Counted from the first letter of the stretch, positions 45,450 to 56,212 are shown. The stretch: 64,000 bases of DNA from Cyrtodaria siliqua (GCA_037043455.1 JAWPHD010011437.1:19956-83955), one strand, 5' to 3'. Notes: generated by a model from the sequence alone, not told the origin. Numbers and translations are program-made.

Positions 45450-48400
45450 ATGTCTTTGTTAAAGTGGAAAGAATTAGCAGATAAAATGAAAATATTGAAT
45501 TATCTTGTTAAAGAATTTGAAAATAAAGTTATTCAAAAAAGACTAGAAAGAGGAGCTAGCAAGGATTTATACCAAAAAATGCTCGAGCCAGTAACTAGTG
45601 GAATAACAGAGCAAACAAGACAGCTAGCTGAACATTTGGTTACCCTTCCAGAAATACGCCAACAGTTGGCTATACTTCCGGAGGCACTACGCCCGCAATT
45701 AGCTGCCCCGCCTGAGCGTGGAGCTATAGCTCCACCGTAACCACCACCACCACCACCAACGCTACTACCACCACCGCAACCACTCGTTTTTAAACAAGAG
45801 GTCAATGACCTTGAAGCTCTACTGATAGATTTTGATAGCTAGGTGAAGTGAAGTTTCATAAAAACTGTCAAGTAGTTTCAGAGGAGTAGTCGCTACAAGT
45901 TGAAGTTTTTACTATATAACTCTAGGTAAACAAAGATGGCCACTGGCAGCCATGTTTAATGTCGAATCAAAATAATTTTTGACAAGGATCAACATCTTGT
46001 CATGCTGATCATTTCAGAAAAAGTCCCATATCAATATCACTTACAGTGTTCAAGAAGTAGTCGCTACAAACTTGTTTTTAAAAATCTATGTTTAGCTGTG
46101 GTGGCCATCTTGAATTTCCAGCCGACCTGAAATTGTGCTAGGATCAACTAGACATCAAGAGCAACATTCCTGTGAAGTTTCATGAAAATCCGTCTAGTGG
46201 TTTCAGAGGAGTAGTCACTACACATTTTTACTATACAAACTCTTATGTAAACAAAGATGGCCACTGGCAGCCATGTTTAACGTCGAATCAAAATAATGTT
46301 TGACTAGGATCAACATAATGTCATGCTGATCATTTTAGAAAAAGTCCCATATCAATATCACTTATAGTTTTCAAGAAGTAGTCGCTACAAACTTATTTTT
46401 TAAAAATCTATTTTTAGCTGTGGCGGCCATCTTAAATTTTTGGCCGACCTGAAATTTTGCTACGATCAATTGGACATCAAGAGCAACATTCCTGTAAAGT
46501 TTCATGAAAATCCGCCAAGTAGTTTCAGAGGAGTAGTCGCTACAAGTGTTTACTATATAACTCTATGTAAACAAAGATGGCCACTGGCAGCCATGTTTAA
46601 CGTCGAATCAAAACGATTTTTGACAAGGACCAACATCATGTCATGCTGATCATTTTAGAAAAAGTCCCATATCAATATCACTTACAGTTTTCAAGGAGTA
46701 GTCGCTACAACTTGTATTTTAAAAATCTATTTTTAGCTTTGGCGGCCATCTTGGATTTTGCATCAACATGAATTTTTGCTAGGATCAACTAGACTTCATG
46801 GGCAACATTTCTGTAAAGTTTCATGAATATCCATCCAGTAGTTTCAGAGGGGTAGTCGCTACAAGTTTTTACTATATAAATCTATGTAAACAAAGATGGC
46901 CGCTAGCGGCCATGTTTAAAGTCGCATCGAAATAAATTTCGACAAGGATCAACATCATGTCATGCTGATCATTTTAGAAAACGTCCCATATCAATATCAC
47001 TTACAGTTTTCAAGAAGTAGTCGCTACAAATTTATTTATTTTAAATCTATTTTTAGCCGTGGCGGCCATCTTGAATTTCCGGCCAGCCTGAAATTTTTCA
47101 AGGATCAACTAGACATCAAGAGCAACATTCCTGTGAAGTTTCATGGACATCCGTCAAGTAGTTTCAGAGGAGTAGTCGCTACAAGTTTTTACTATATAAC
47201 TCTATGTAAACAAAGATGGCCACTGGCAGCCATGTTTAACGTCGAATCAAAACGATTTTTGACAAGGACCAACATCATGTCATGCTGATCATTTTAGAAA
47301 AAGTCCCATATCAATATCACTTATAGTTTTCAAGGAGTAGTCGCTACAAACTTGTATTTTAAAAATCTATTTTTAGATTTGGCGGCCATCTTGGATTGTG
47401 CATCAACATGAATTTTTGCTAGGATCAACTAGACTTCATGGGCAACATTTCTGTAAAGTTTCATGAATATCCATCCAGTAGTTTCAGAGGAGTAGTCGCT
47501 ACAAGTTTTTACTATATAAATCTATGTAAACAAAGATGGCTGCTAGCGGCCATGTTTAAAGTCGCATCGAAATAAATTTCGACAAGGATCAACATCATGT
47601 CATGCTGATCATTTTAGAAAAAGTCCCATATCAATATCACTTATAGTTTTCAAGAAGTAGTCGCTACAAACTTGAATTTAAAAAATCTATTTTTAGCTTT
47701 GGCGGCCATCTTGGATTTCACATCAACATGAATTTTTGCTAGGATCAACTAGACTTCATGGGCAACATTTCTGTAAAGTTTTATGAATATCCATCCAGTA
47801 GTTTCAGAGGAGTAGTCGCTACAAATAAAAGTTAACGGACAGACGGACGGACAGACGGACAGACGGACGACGGACGCCGCACCACGGCATAAGCTCTGCT
47901 GATCTCTGATCAGTAGAGCTAAAAACCGGCTACCAAGCAAACCGCAGATTCTAAAGACCGGACACAGCCGACTGATTATATGGAGGAATAGAAGCGGACA
48001 AAAGAGTCTGGACCAAAATTAAGAAAAACTCCAGAAAAAGTGCCCAGATCAAAACCTACGGGAGAATTATATGAAAAAATCAAACAAAAACTTACTTCAG
48101 CTAATCCTGAGGAAGAAATACTAGAAGAAGAAGAATGAGAAGAAGAAGAACCTGCTGCGAGGCTTAAGGAACCAACGTATAATGTTGACTTGGATGCTGG
48201 CATGGATAAAAAAAGTACTTGATGAGCATGGTTTGCTAGTCCCATCTAAAATACCAGATATTATGAATGAGGATACTGATTATGAAAAGTATGTCAGAGA
48301 GAGAGGCTAAAAAACACGCAAAGAACTGTCTGACAAGTTAAAAGGTCTAAACATACGAGTAAACAACCTCAGCAAAGAAACACTTAATGAAAGGTTTCAA

Positions 48401-49078
48401 AAATCGGGAACTACAAGAACTGATGATATGCTTACAGAATTAATGGATAACCCTAAATTACGAAAGAAAACTTTAACCCCGCTTAAACCTGAACGTGATG
48501 AGGTGGTTGATGAAATGAAAGCTATAGAGTTTTACATAGAGAAGTTACCAGAACGAGTTAAGACAGCTAGCGAGACTACAAAAAATACTTCCGGCGAAGG
48601 TATGCAGCAAACAAGAAATTCATACAAAATAAGCAAAGATGGTCACTACGGTATGTTGCAAATTGATGTACCTAATCTTGTTGGTCATCACAAACTAATT
48701 GCTAGACAAGGAGGGTCAGTTGTGCTAGATTTGAAAGTGGATGATGATTTTATTGATTTGGTGACAAAGCGTTACAACAATGGAAAAGCATACTCGAAGC
48801 TATCTCAAAATGCATTCAAGGAACTAACAGAATTATCAGATTTACCAATTCATAAAAGTTCTTCAAAGTACAAGAAGATTTTATGAGGTTGTGCAGAATA
48901 TTACAATAGTCCCGATGATCTGGTTAATGATCTAGAGTTAGTATGTGGGAGTATCGAATCAGGAAATAATAGTCCACGGATGATAAATAAAGGTATTATC
49001 ATAATCGACGAGCTATTAAAATATGGTAATATATCAACCGGAGAACACGAGCAATTGTTTTCTAAATATTTCAATTAA
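45450..49078 (+). pseudogene. unrecognised gene of element 2, interrupted by a pearl-like insertion
   Basis: The 5' part (45450-45791) encodes a helical N-terminus (LADKMKILNYLVKEFENKVI), a region PEIRQQLAILPEALRPQLAA and a proline run, with one TAA near 45738. It is cut at 45792 by a 2.1-kb repeat insertion. It resumes at about 47926 with an acidic stretch (EEEILEEEE) and, after stops, runs 48428-49078: KLRKKTLTPLKPERDEVVDE, GMLQIDVPNLVGHHKLIARQ, LKVDDDFIDLVTKRYNN, YSKLSQNAFKELTELSDLPI. After a TGA at 48884-48886 it ends in LLKYGNISTGEHEQLFSKYF. I recognise the block around FIDLVTKRYNN as recurring next to such polymerases in invertebrate genomes but know no function. Removing the insertion would give about 490 codons. 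Confidence 0.55.
45792..47925 (+). mobile_element. pearl-like element A1, tandem array of about 320-bp units
   Basis: Starts AAACAAGAGGTCAATGACCT and ends GATCAGTAGAGCTAAAAA. GTTTCAGAGGAGTAGTC recurs at 45875, 46200, 46522, 46841, 47161, 47481 and 47801, a period of about 320 bp. Each unit holds two related halves of about 160 bp, the second marked by TTCAAGAAGTAGTCGCTACA. A GGACAGACGGAC microsatellite (47833-47876) and a terminal hairpin (GCTCTGCTGATC / GATCAGTAGAGC, 47893-47919) close it. Core length, ACGG-type microsatellite and terminal hairpin match descriptions of bivalve pearl elements. Units alternate between two subtypes, so 640-bp pairs recur. Confidence 0.75.
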
Positions 49079-49091
49079 TCTAACTGTTATA

Positions 49092-49518
49092 ATGAAAGAA
49101 ATTAAAAGCAAGGAGGAATTAATTATTTACTTGACTCGACAAGCGGCAGCATACAGACTTAGTTACAAATTATGTGGTAGAATTAACACGGGGTTGCAAA
49201 TCCCAAGTGGGATAATTGGTTGTACCGCTGCATTGGTATTAATCCCCGCAGTTCCTGTTTTCATAGCTATCGTTGGAGCAATTCCCCCAATAATTGCGGT
49301 TTTGATGAACACAACTAAAATAGCGGAGAAAAAAGGTTTTATTAAAATCATATCATAGGAGTTTCAAACAACTTCTTTCATATGTGCAAACATCTAATAT
49401 GCCAGATGGGGAGATAATTCCATCATGTTTTTCTAAAATACTCCACCTGCAGCAAAATGATAGTTTTACTGAGCCCTTGGAAAGGTATATTGAGAAGTAT
49501 AAGTTAAACGGCTACTAA
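49092..49518 (+). pseudogene. small membrane protein of element 2, frameshifted
   Basis: The ATG at 49092 is preferred over the earlier ATG at 49023, because the earlier start would overlap the end of the preceding gene. Residues about 1-32 are charged and helical (KEIKSKEELIIYLTRQAAAY). Residues about 35-75 hold two hydrophobic segments rich in Ile, Ala, Val and Pro (IGCTAALVLIPAVPVFIAIV, IPPIIAVLMN). The frame stops at 49358. A matching continuation in another frame (LHLQQNDSFTEPLERYIEKY) runs to TAA at 49516-49518, so one frameshift near 49365 explains the break. Function unknown; membrane-fusing or pore-forming roles cannot be inferred from sequence. Confidence 0.5.
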
Positions 49519-49523
49519 ACCAG

Positions 49524-50051
49524 TTATTTTTCAACTTGTTTCCATATGGCATCGTACTTGTCTCTAGTAGCTTTTGTCTTAATTGGTTTTGTTTCTTTTT
49601 TTATGTCTAATAGCTCGAATATCTTCTGGAAAATGTAATTAAATTCAATTACTCTTTTCCGGCCTCCTATCTTATCTAAAAAAATTACAGTCTTGTAAAA
49701 CAAATCCTCGCATCTCTGCTTGTCTATTGGGGATAAATTGTACCCCCCAAAAGTTTTTCTAGATGTTATCTTCTGTGATAAACGCTCTTCTTGCGAAATC
49801 CCCGATAATCTGCAACAAAGATCATATCCATTGTGGGTCCCACATTCCAAACAAATACGTTCCCTATCAAAAACCTCGCAAGTGCTATTACAATTTGCGC
49901 ATGCATAGGTGAAATTGTAACAAAGTCTATACCCAACACAATTTTTACAGTGCGTCTTTTTGTCGACTATGTAAAACAAAAAACAATCCATGCAAAATTC
50001 AGAAGAATAAAAAACACCTAATAATCTCTTACAATATAAACAGTTCATCAT
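49524..50051 (-). CDS. zinc-ribbon protein, VLTF3-like late transcription factor candidate
   Basis: Intact frame of 175 residues. The N-terminal half is cysteine-rich with at least four CxxC pairs (CLYC, CKNC, CANC, CLEC), giving two or more zinc ribbons. The C-terminal half is helical: YNLSPIDKQRCEDLFYKTVI, then GGRKRVIEFNYIFQKIFELL, then RDKYDAIWKQVEK. The end pattern (R-K-x-V/F-I-x-F/Y-N-Y-x-x-x-K-x-x-E-L-L, then K-Y-D-x-I-W-K) resembles VLTF3-type transcription factors of large DNA viruses and some Polinton-like viruses. If right, it would direct late transcription of the element. It lies 65 bp from the divergent small gene at 50117, sharing an intergenic promoter region. The match is by eye only; a generic zinc-ribbon protein is the alternative. 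Confidence 0.5.
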   Translation of the reverse strand: MMNCLYCKRLLGVFYSSEFCMDCFLFYIVDKKTHCKNCVGYRLCYNFTYACANCNSTCEVFDRERICLECGTHNGYDLCCRLSGISQEERLSQKITSRKTFGGYNLSPIDKQRCEDLFYKTVIFLDKIGGRKRVIEFNYIFQKIFELLDIKKETKPIKTKATRDKYDAIWKQVEK

Positions 50052-50078
50052 ATAATATACTATTATTATTATTTATTT

Positions 50079-50092
50079 AATTAGGGCTTAAA
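50079..50092 (+). promoter_or_regulatory. upstream motif AATTAGGGCTTAAA, copy 1
   Basis: Lies 24 nt before the ATG of the gene at 50117 and is followed by AT-rich TATAATATTATA. The same 14 bases occur at a matching place before the next gene. A candidate element-specific promoter. Confidence 0.55.
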
Positions 50093-50116
50093 AGAATAAG
50101 AATAGTATAATATTAT

Positions 50117-50440
50117 ATGGTATACACAGATGATATAGAAAGTCTCAGAAAAGATTGCGAAAAGCAGGCTGTGTTAGTTGATTTTGAGGGTACAAATAAA
50201 ATTGACAGAGAACTATTATTTTTTGCAAACTTCAAGGATTTGTTTGAAAAGATTATAACTGACTCTCAAAAGATGAAACTCTCGTGGAAAATAAGAAAAC
50301 ATGATGTAAAAAGATTCAACAGATTGCGTGATAAAATGATCACACGAGCAACTAACGGTCTCATAACTATTGCTTTTTTTATTTATTACTACGGTAAGTT
50401 ATTGAAAGAGGGAATTGATATTATTTTTTATGCCGGTTAA
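50117..50440 (+). CDS. unrecognised small protein of element 2
   Basis: Open for 107 codons. The N-terminus is charged (DDIESLRKDCEKQAVLVDFE), the middle mixed basic and helical (WKIRKHDVKRFNRLRDKM), and residues about 82-104 hydrophobic (LITIAFFIYYYGKLL), possibly a membrane segment. I recognise no family. It sits between the zinc-ribbon gene and PolB, with the AATTAGGGCTTAAA motif in front and another right after its stop, which belongs to PolB. Confidence 0.5.
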   Translation: MVYTDDIESLRKDCEKQAVLVDFEGTNKIDRELLFFANFKDLFEKIITDSQKMKLSWKIRKHDVKRFNRLRDKMITRATNGLITIAFFIYYYGKLLKEGIDIIFYAG

Positions 50441-50447
50441 ATTAATT

Positions 50448-50461
50448 AATTAGGGCTTAAA
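50448..50461 (+). promoter_or_regulatory. upstream motif AATTAGGGCTTAAA, copy 2
   Basis: Lies 26 nt before the ATG at 50488 of the polymerase gene and is followed by TATTATATATATTATATA. Identical over 14 bases to the copy at 50079 and at almost the same distance from the start codon. Confidence 0.55.
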
Positions 50462-50487
50462 TAATTCTGTATTATATATATTATATA

Positions 50488-52780
50488 ATGAGTGTAAAAG
50501 AAATCGAAAGATCCCCGAAACAATATAGTAAGGTTTTCTCTGTAGGTATTGTGGATAGATTAAGTCCACTCGCTCAGCTTCGTCTGACGCGAAAAACAGT
50601 CACAGAATTCCTCAAGGCCGAATTACAAAGAACTAAAGGATTTAAATTATGTGTTACTTTGAAAATGACTTTCTCCAAGACAGCTAAAATCAATATTGTA
50701 GAGACAACTACATACAAAACAGCTTACTTTACATCAAAGGCGGCAATAATCTTAAATGAAAAGGATATCAAGGGTGCTTTAGATACAGCAACTAATGAAA
50801 TTAGGGAAATAATTGGAAACTGGCTCTGGAATGGAAGTGGATGGGTAATTGAATCAGTGGATATGCATTATGTAAACAGGGTGAAGTATAAGCCATTGAG
50901 GGGTAGCTCTTATCTGAAGTTACCAAAAGAACTTTCTCACCATATGAAAGGTTTAATAAATATAATAAATAAAAAAGATGATGAGTGCTTCAGATGGTGT
51001 CATTTGGCATATAAATTTCCAGCAGCAATACATCCAGAAAGAATAACAAAGTATAAAAAGCACATTGTTGATCTTGATTACGCTGGAATTATATTTCCTG
51101 TAACATTAAAGCAAATTCCCAAAATAAATAGAAAAACAAAACAATATATGTTTTAATATATTTTGATATGAAAAAAGTGGGGTGTATCCTCTGTACATAT
51201 CAAAAAACAGAGCTGGAGAAGAATGCGATATGCTTTTGATTGTTGAAGAAGAAAAAAATTATTATGTGTGGATAATAGATTTTAACCGGTTGATGTTTAA
51301 TCAAACATTACATTCAAATAAAAAATGGTTCTGCAAAACATGCCTGCAATGCTTCAAATTCGAAAAAGTCTTAGAAAAACATAAACCTGATTGTCTTTCT
51401 TTGAATGGCAAGCAAGCAATAAAAATGCCTTTTGCGAGTGAAAAGGTTTTCTTTAAAAACTACAGCAGGCAATTAATGGTTCCACTTGTTATATATGCCG
51501 ACTTTGAAGCAATAACGGAAAAAAAATCTCTTCAGCTACAAATAATTAAAAAAACTCGTGTACAGATGCATAACAACAACATACTGATTGTGGTTATGGA
51601 AACAAGGCTGTCTGCTGCTATGATGACAAATATTCCAAACCGGCTGTTACATACAGAGGACCAAATGCCGTTTATAAGTTTTTAGAACAAATGATAGAGG
51701 AAGAAAAATATTGTAAAAAACTGCTAGTGCTTGTTTTAAAAAAGATTTGACAATGTCATATTTGTGATAAACGATATATGACGTGTGATAGAGCAGTTAG
51801 AGATCACTGCCACATAACTGGGAAGTTTAGAGGAAGTGCCCACGATGCATGCAATCTCAGTTTCAAGTTGACTAAAAAGATACCTGTTGTGTTTCATAAC
51901 TTGAGAGGCTATGACGCTCACTTTATAATGCAGCACATTGGAAAGTTCAAAAAACGATAAATGTTATACCAAATAACATGGAAAGGTATATGGCTTTCAT
52001 GTTGGAGTCAAATTTGGTGTTTATAGAAAGTTTCCAGTTTATGTCACAGTCACTCGATAACTTGGTGAAAAAAAATTCCGTTGTTTAAATATATCTCTCA
52101 AGAATACTCTGATGAAAAGTTAGAACTGCTAAAAAGAAATGTTTACCCGTATGATTATATGGATAGCTTTGAATGCTTCAAGGAAAAACAATTGCCTGAC
52201 AAGAAAAGCTTCTACTCTCAGTTAAATGATGCAAATATTTCAGATGAAGGTTATGAGCATGCTAAAAAAATATGGAAGACATTCAAGATCAAAAACATGG
52301 GGGAATATCATGATCTGTATTTGAAAAAGCGATGTTTTTCTGCTAGCTGATGTTTTTGAGAGCTTCAGAAAAATGTGCTTTGATTATTACAAATTAGATC
52401 CTTGTCATTACTTCAGCAGTACCGGTTTATCTTGGGATGCCTGTTTGAAAATGACTGGGATTAAACTTGACTTGATTACTGATACTGATAAATATCTGTT
52501 TGTGAAAAAAGGAATGAGAGGTGGTGTGAGTTATATTGCGACTAGATATTCGAAAGCTAATAATAAGTATATGAAAACTATGATAGTAGTAAACAAAGTA
52601 AGTATATATTGTATATTGATGCTAACAACTTGTACGGGTGGGCGATGTGTCAGCCTTTACCAACTGGTAATTTTAAATGGTAAACAATTTACCGACCTTC
52701 TTAAGAGGTGTGTACTATTCAAACCATTAATGGTATGGAAATACGTAATATACCAAAATGTTAAGCATATGTTAGGCTAG
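50488..52780 (+). pseudogene. protein-primed type B DNA polymerase of element 2, truncated
   Basis: A replicative polymerase of the organellar/viral B2 type. The N-terminal part (50488-51156) has LRGSSYLKLPKELSHHMKGL and DDECFRWCHLAYKFP. A frameshift follows; then WFCKTCLQCFKFEKVLEKHK is a zinc-finger-like segment and VIYADFEAITEK the first exonuclease motif (about 51490). After further breaks come VRDHCHITGKFRGSAHDACN and VFHNLRGYDAHFIMQ (second exonuclease motif, about 51890). The frame 52081-52350 has YDYMDSFECFKEKQLPDKKS. 52373-52780 carries the start of the palm (MRGGVSYIATRYSKANN). In another frame DANNLYGWAMCQPLP gives motif A with its Asp (about 52617). The gene stops at about 52780; motifs B and C are missing. 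At least six breaks. Confidence 0.85.
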
Positions 52781-52930
52781 ACTTAAGCTGCATTTTACTT
52801 CCGCTGTCTTCAAACATCTGTGGTAGGAATAGCAAAATGTGATTTTTGTCCCATGGTTGCCCGGTCTCCCCTAATAGTTGCATGCTTGCATATTTGCTTT
52901 TCCTTTTGGTTTCATGTAAAAATACATTAT

Positions 52931-53914
52931 AAACAAGAGGTCAATGACCTTGAAGCTCTACTGATAGGTTTAGAAAGCTAGATCAGCATTCCGGTGAAGT
53001 TTCATGAAAATCGTCAAGTAGTTTCACAAGAGGAGTCTCTACAATTTTTTACTATATATCTCTTGTAAACAAAGATGACCGCTGGCAGCCATGTTTAACG
53101 TCAAATCAAAATGATTTTCAACAAGGACCAACATCATGTCAATTTTTTATTTTCAGGAAGTAGTCGCTAAAAATTAGTTTTTTTAATCTATTTTTAGCCG
53201 TGGCGGCCATCTTGAATTTCCGGCCGGCCTGGAATTTTGCTAGGATCAATTAGACATCAAGAGAAATATTCCTGTGAAGTGTCATGAACATCCGTCAAGT
53301 AGTTTCAGAGGAGTAGTCGCTACAAGTTTTTATTATATAACTCTATGTAAACAAAGATGGCCACTGGCGGCCATGTTTAATGTTAAATCAAAACAATTTT
53401 CAATAAGGATCAACATCATGTCATGCTGATCATTTTAGAAAAAGTCCCATATCAATATCACTTATAGTTTTCAAGAAGTAGTCCCTACTAACTTGTTATT
53501 TAAAAATCTATTATAGCCGTGGCGGCCATCTTGAATTTCTGACCGATCTGAAATTTTGCTAGGATCAATTAGACAGCACGAGCAACATTTCTGTGAAGTT
53601 TCATGAAAATCCGTCAAGTTGTTTCAGAGTAGTAGTCGCTAACAGTGTTTATTATATAACTCTATGTAAACAAACTTTTTTTTAAAAAATATATTTTTAG
53701 CTTTGGCGGCCATCTTGGATTTCACATCAACGTGCATTTTTGCTAGGATCCACTAGACATCATGGGCAACATTCCTGTGAAGTTTCATGAAATCCATCCA
53801 GTAGTTTCAGAGGAGTAGTCGCTACAAAAAAAAACGTTTACGGACGGACGGACGGACGACGGACACCGCACCACGGCATAAGATCTGATCATCTTTCATC
53901 AGTAGAGCTAAAAA
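52931..53914 (+). mobile_element. pearl-like element A2
   Basis: Same left end (AAACAAGAGGTCAATGACCT) and right end (ATCAGTAGAGCTAAAAA) as A1 at 45792, same orientation. About three 320-bp units with internal deletions (for example near 53120 and 53660) precede a GGAC microsatellite (53837-53870). A1 and A2 flank the coding part of element 2 but are independent insertions, since A1 lies inside one of its genes. Confidence 0.75.
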
Positions 53915-54460
53915 CACATAAGGTTACATTTTTTCATAAGGTTACACTCCACTAATTTTTATGTAAGACCACATATTTATACCCCCGCCAAACAAGGTTT
54001 ATTTGATTTTCCATTTTGGTATGATGTGAACATACTTATTGAAAACCATATATGGTTACATTCCACTAATTATATAATTATAAGACTCCACTAATTTTAC
54101 TGAAGACCACATATTTTAATTATTTGTAACGTTATTTAACAGATAATCAGGTAATTGTTGCATAATTTCTTTTCCTTTTTCTTATTTGCTATGCGAGACC
54201 AAATATTTTTTAATTATATGTGATTGAGACTCTGCTCAGCACAAACTTCAGAGTATTCCCACGCATCCATATTAAGGAAATGATACCTATTTTGACTGGA
54301 CACCAATACGGGAGTATTAATCACCTTCACATAATTTGCATTAAATTTGTTTTTTAGTTAATTTGTATGAAAATACAGCATCAGTACCTTTTTTGAGGAT
54401 ACACACATATTCAAACAGCTCACAGCTATCCAGCTGGCTTGCAGAATGTCGGTGGTTCTA
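53915..54460. other. no gene seen
   Basis: AT-rich spacer. TCCACTAATTTT-type words recur at about 53948 and 54087, hinting at a small degenerate duplication (CACATATTTATACC / CACATATTTTAATT). Confidence 0.4.
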
Positions 54461-54531
54461 CTCAGGTGCCCGCCCGTGCACGAAAATTGCCCGGAGGGGC
54501 ACCTGAGGTCTTCCTACACCAGTGGAAGCTG
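54461..54531. repeat. short hairpin repeat (AGGTGCCC...GGGGCACCT), copy 1
   Basis: AGGTGCCCGCCCGTGCACGA to GGAGGGGCACCTGAGGTCTT forms a stem with ends AGGTGCCC/GGGCACCT. It is followed by CTTCCTACACCAGTGGAAGC. The same arrangement occurs at 57990-58060. A dispersed repeat fragment. Confidence 0.6.
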
Positions 54532-56212
54532 GGGGTGGGGGGGGGGGGGGGGGGGGGTACGTTTTTTCAATGGAAATAACTCGTTTATTCAAGAAAAGTA
54601 AGGAAACAACTCTTTTTTTTAGGGAACGTAACTCGTTTTATTTTGAAGAAGAGTAACTTGAAGGAAAGAGTAAGAATAAACCCGGTGTGGGGTGGGGGTG
54701 TTTATTTTTTTTCCAGGGAAGTTACTTGTTTTTTCCAGGGAAGTATCTACTTTCATCAGTGGAAGTATCCCCTTTTTTTCAAGGGAAGCAACTCGTTCAA
54801 GGGAAATAACTTTTTTTCAGGGGAGGTAACTCACTTTTTCAAGGGAAATAACTCTTTCAAAGGAGGTAATTTGTTTCTTTTCGAATGAAATAACTAGTTC
54901 TTTTAAGGTAAGTTTTACTTCTTTTCAAGAGAAACAACTGTTTTTTCATGGGAAGTAACTTGTTGTTTTCAAGGGAATTAACTCTTTTTTTTCAAAGAAA
55001 ACTCCTTTTTTAGGGAAGGCATCTCACTCTATTTTCAAGGGAAGTAACAGTTGTTGTTTTCAAGGAAAATCAAAAAAAATCAGGGCAGATAACTTCTTCA
55101 GGGAAGTAACTCGTTTTTTCAAGGGAAGTAACTATTTTTTCAGTGGAAGTAACCCGTTTATTTACAAGGGAAGTAACTCGATTTTCAAGGAAAATAACTA
55201 TTTTTTCAAGGGAAATAACTCGCTTTTTCAGGGAAGGTCATTTGTTTCTTTTCAAGGGAAATAACTGGTGTTTTCAGGGGAGGTAACTTGTCTTTTTCAA
55301 GGGAAATAACTATTTTTTTCAAGGGGAATAAAGCTTTTTTCAAAGGAAGTAACTCGTTTTTTCTAGGTTAGTATCTGTTGTTTTTTTAAAAGGAATAAAA
55401 AAAAATTCAAAGGAAAGAAACCCGTTTTTTTTCAAGAGAATTACCATTTACCATTTTTTCAAGGGAAATAAATCGTTTTTTCCAGGGATGCAACTCGTTT
55501 CTTTTCAAATAATGTAACTCTCTTGAAGGAAAATAAAAACAATTATTCAGGGGAGGTAACTTGGTTTTTGTAAGGGAACTAAATTCTTTTTTTTATCAAG
55601 GGAAGTAACTTTTTTTCAGTGGAGGTAACTCCTTTTTTCAAGGGAAGCAACTCCTTTTTCAAGAAATAACTCTTTTTTAAAGGGAAGTAACTGTTTTTTA
55701 AAGGGAAGTAACTGTTTTTAAAGGGAAGTAACTGTGTTTTTTCAAGGGAATTAAAAAAAAATCAAGGGAAGTAACTCATTTTTTTCAAAGGAAATATCTT
55801 CTTTTCAAGGGAAGTAATTTTTTTTCCAAGGGAAATAACTATTTTTATCAATGGAATTAACTCGTATTTTTCAAGGGAAGTAACTAGTAAATCTTCTTTT
55901 CAGGGGAGTTAATCTTTGTTTCAATGGAAGTAACTATTTTTTTAATGGAAATAACTGTTTCTGCAAGGGAACTAACTCGTTTTTGAAGGGAAGAAACTTT
56001 TTTCGAGGAAAGTAAAAAAAATTTCAAGGGAATCAAGTATTTGTTCCAAGGGAAAAAACTCTTTTCCAGGGAAGTAACTTCTTTTTTTCAACAAAAGTAG
56101 CTCATTTTAAGGGAAGTAACTCGTTTTTCAACGGAAATAACTCTCTTTTGTTCAAAGGAAGTAACTTGTTTTCAAGCGTAGTAACTCGTTTTTTCAAGAT
56201 TTCAGAGAAGAT
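54530..56212. repeat. 1.65-kb T-rich minisatellite, about 21-24-bp unit
   Basis: Begins with a poly(G) run (54531-54557). Then a degenerate unit, roughly AAGGGAAGTAACTCGTTTTT plus TC, repeats some 70 times to about 56212. Length of the T-run and the AAGGGAAGTAACT core vary from copy to copy. The 81-codon frame at 54643-54888 falls within it and is not a gene. Confidence 0.85.

Larger units (their letters stand above)
44609..52780. mobile_element. Polinton-like element 2, decayed, distinct from element 1
   Basis: It contains a packaging-type ATPase, an unrecognised gene (interrupted), a membrane protein, a zinc-ribbon protein, a small ORF and a protein-primed type B polymerase. This is the gene content of a Polinton-like or adintovirus-like lineage. 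The polymerase and ATPase are of a different subtype from those in element 1 (for example Walker A GNSGSGKT against GQTGSGKT). No capsid or integrase gene is visible, so either part of the element is missing or those genes are too diverged for me to see. It ends abruptly in mid-polymerase, 150 bp before a pearl-like array; no terminal repeats are visible. Confidence 0.75.

Noticed and set aside
46440..47288. Two frames of 69 and 108 codons sharing the end VESKRFLTRTNIMSC
   Set aside because: They lie in the 320-bp repeat units and their similarity is that of the repeats, not of a gene family.
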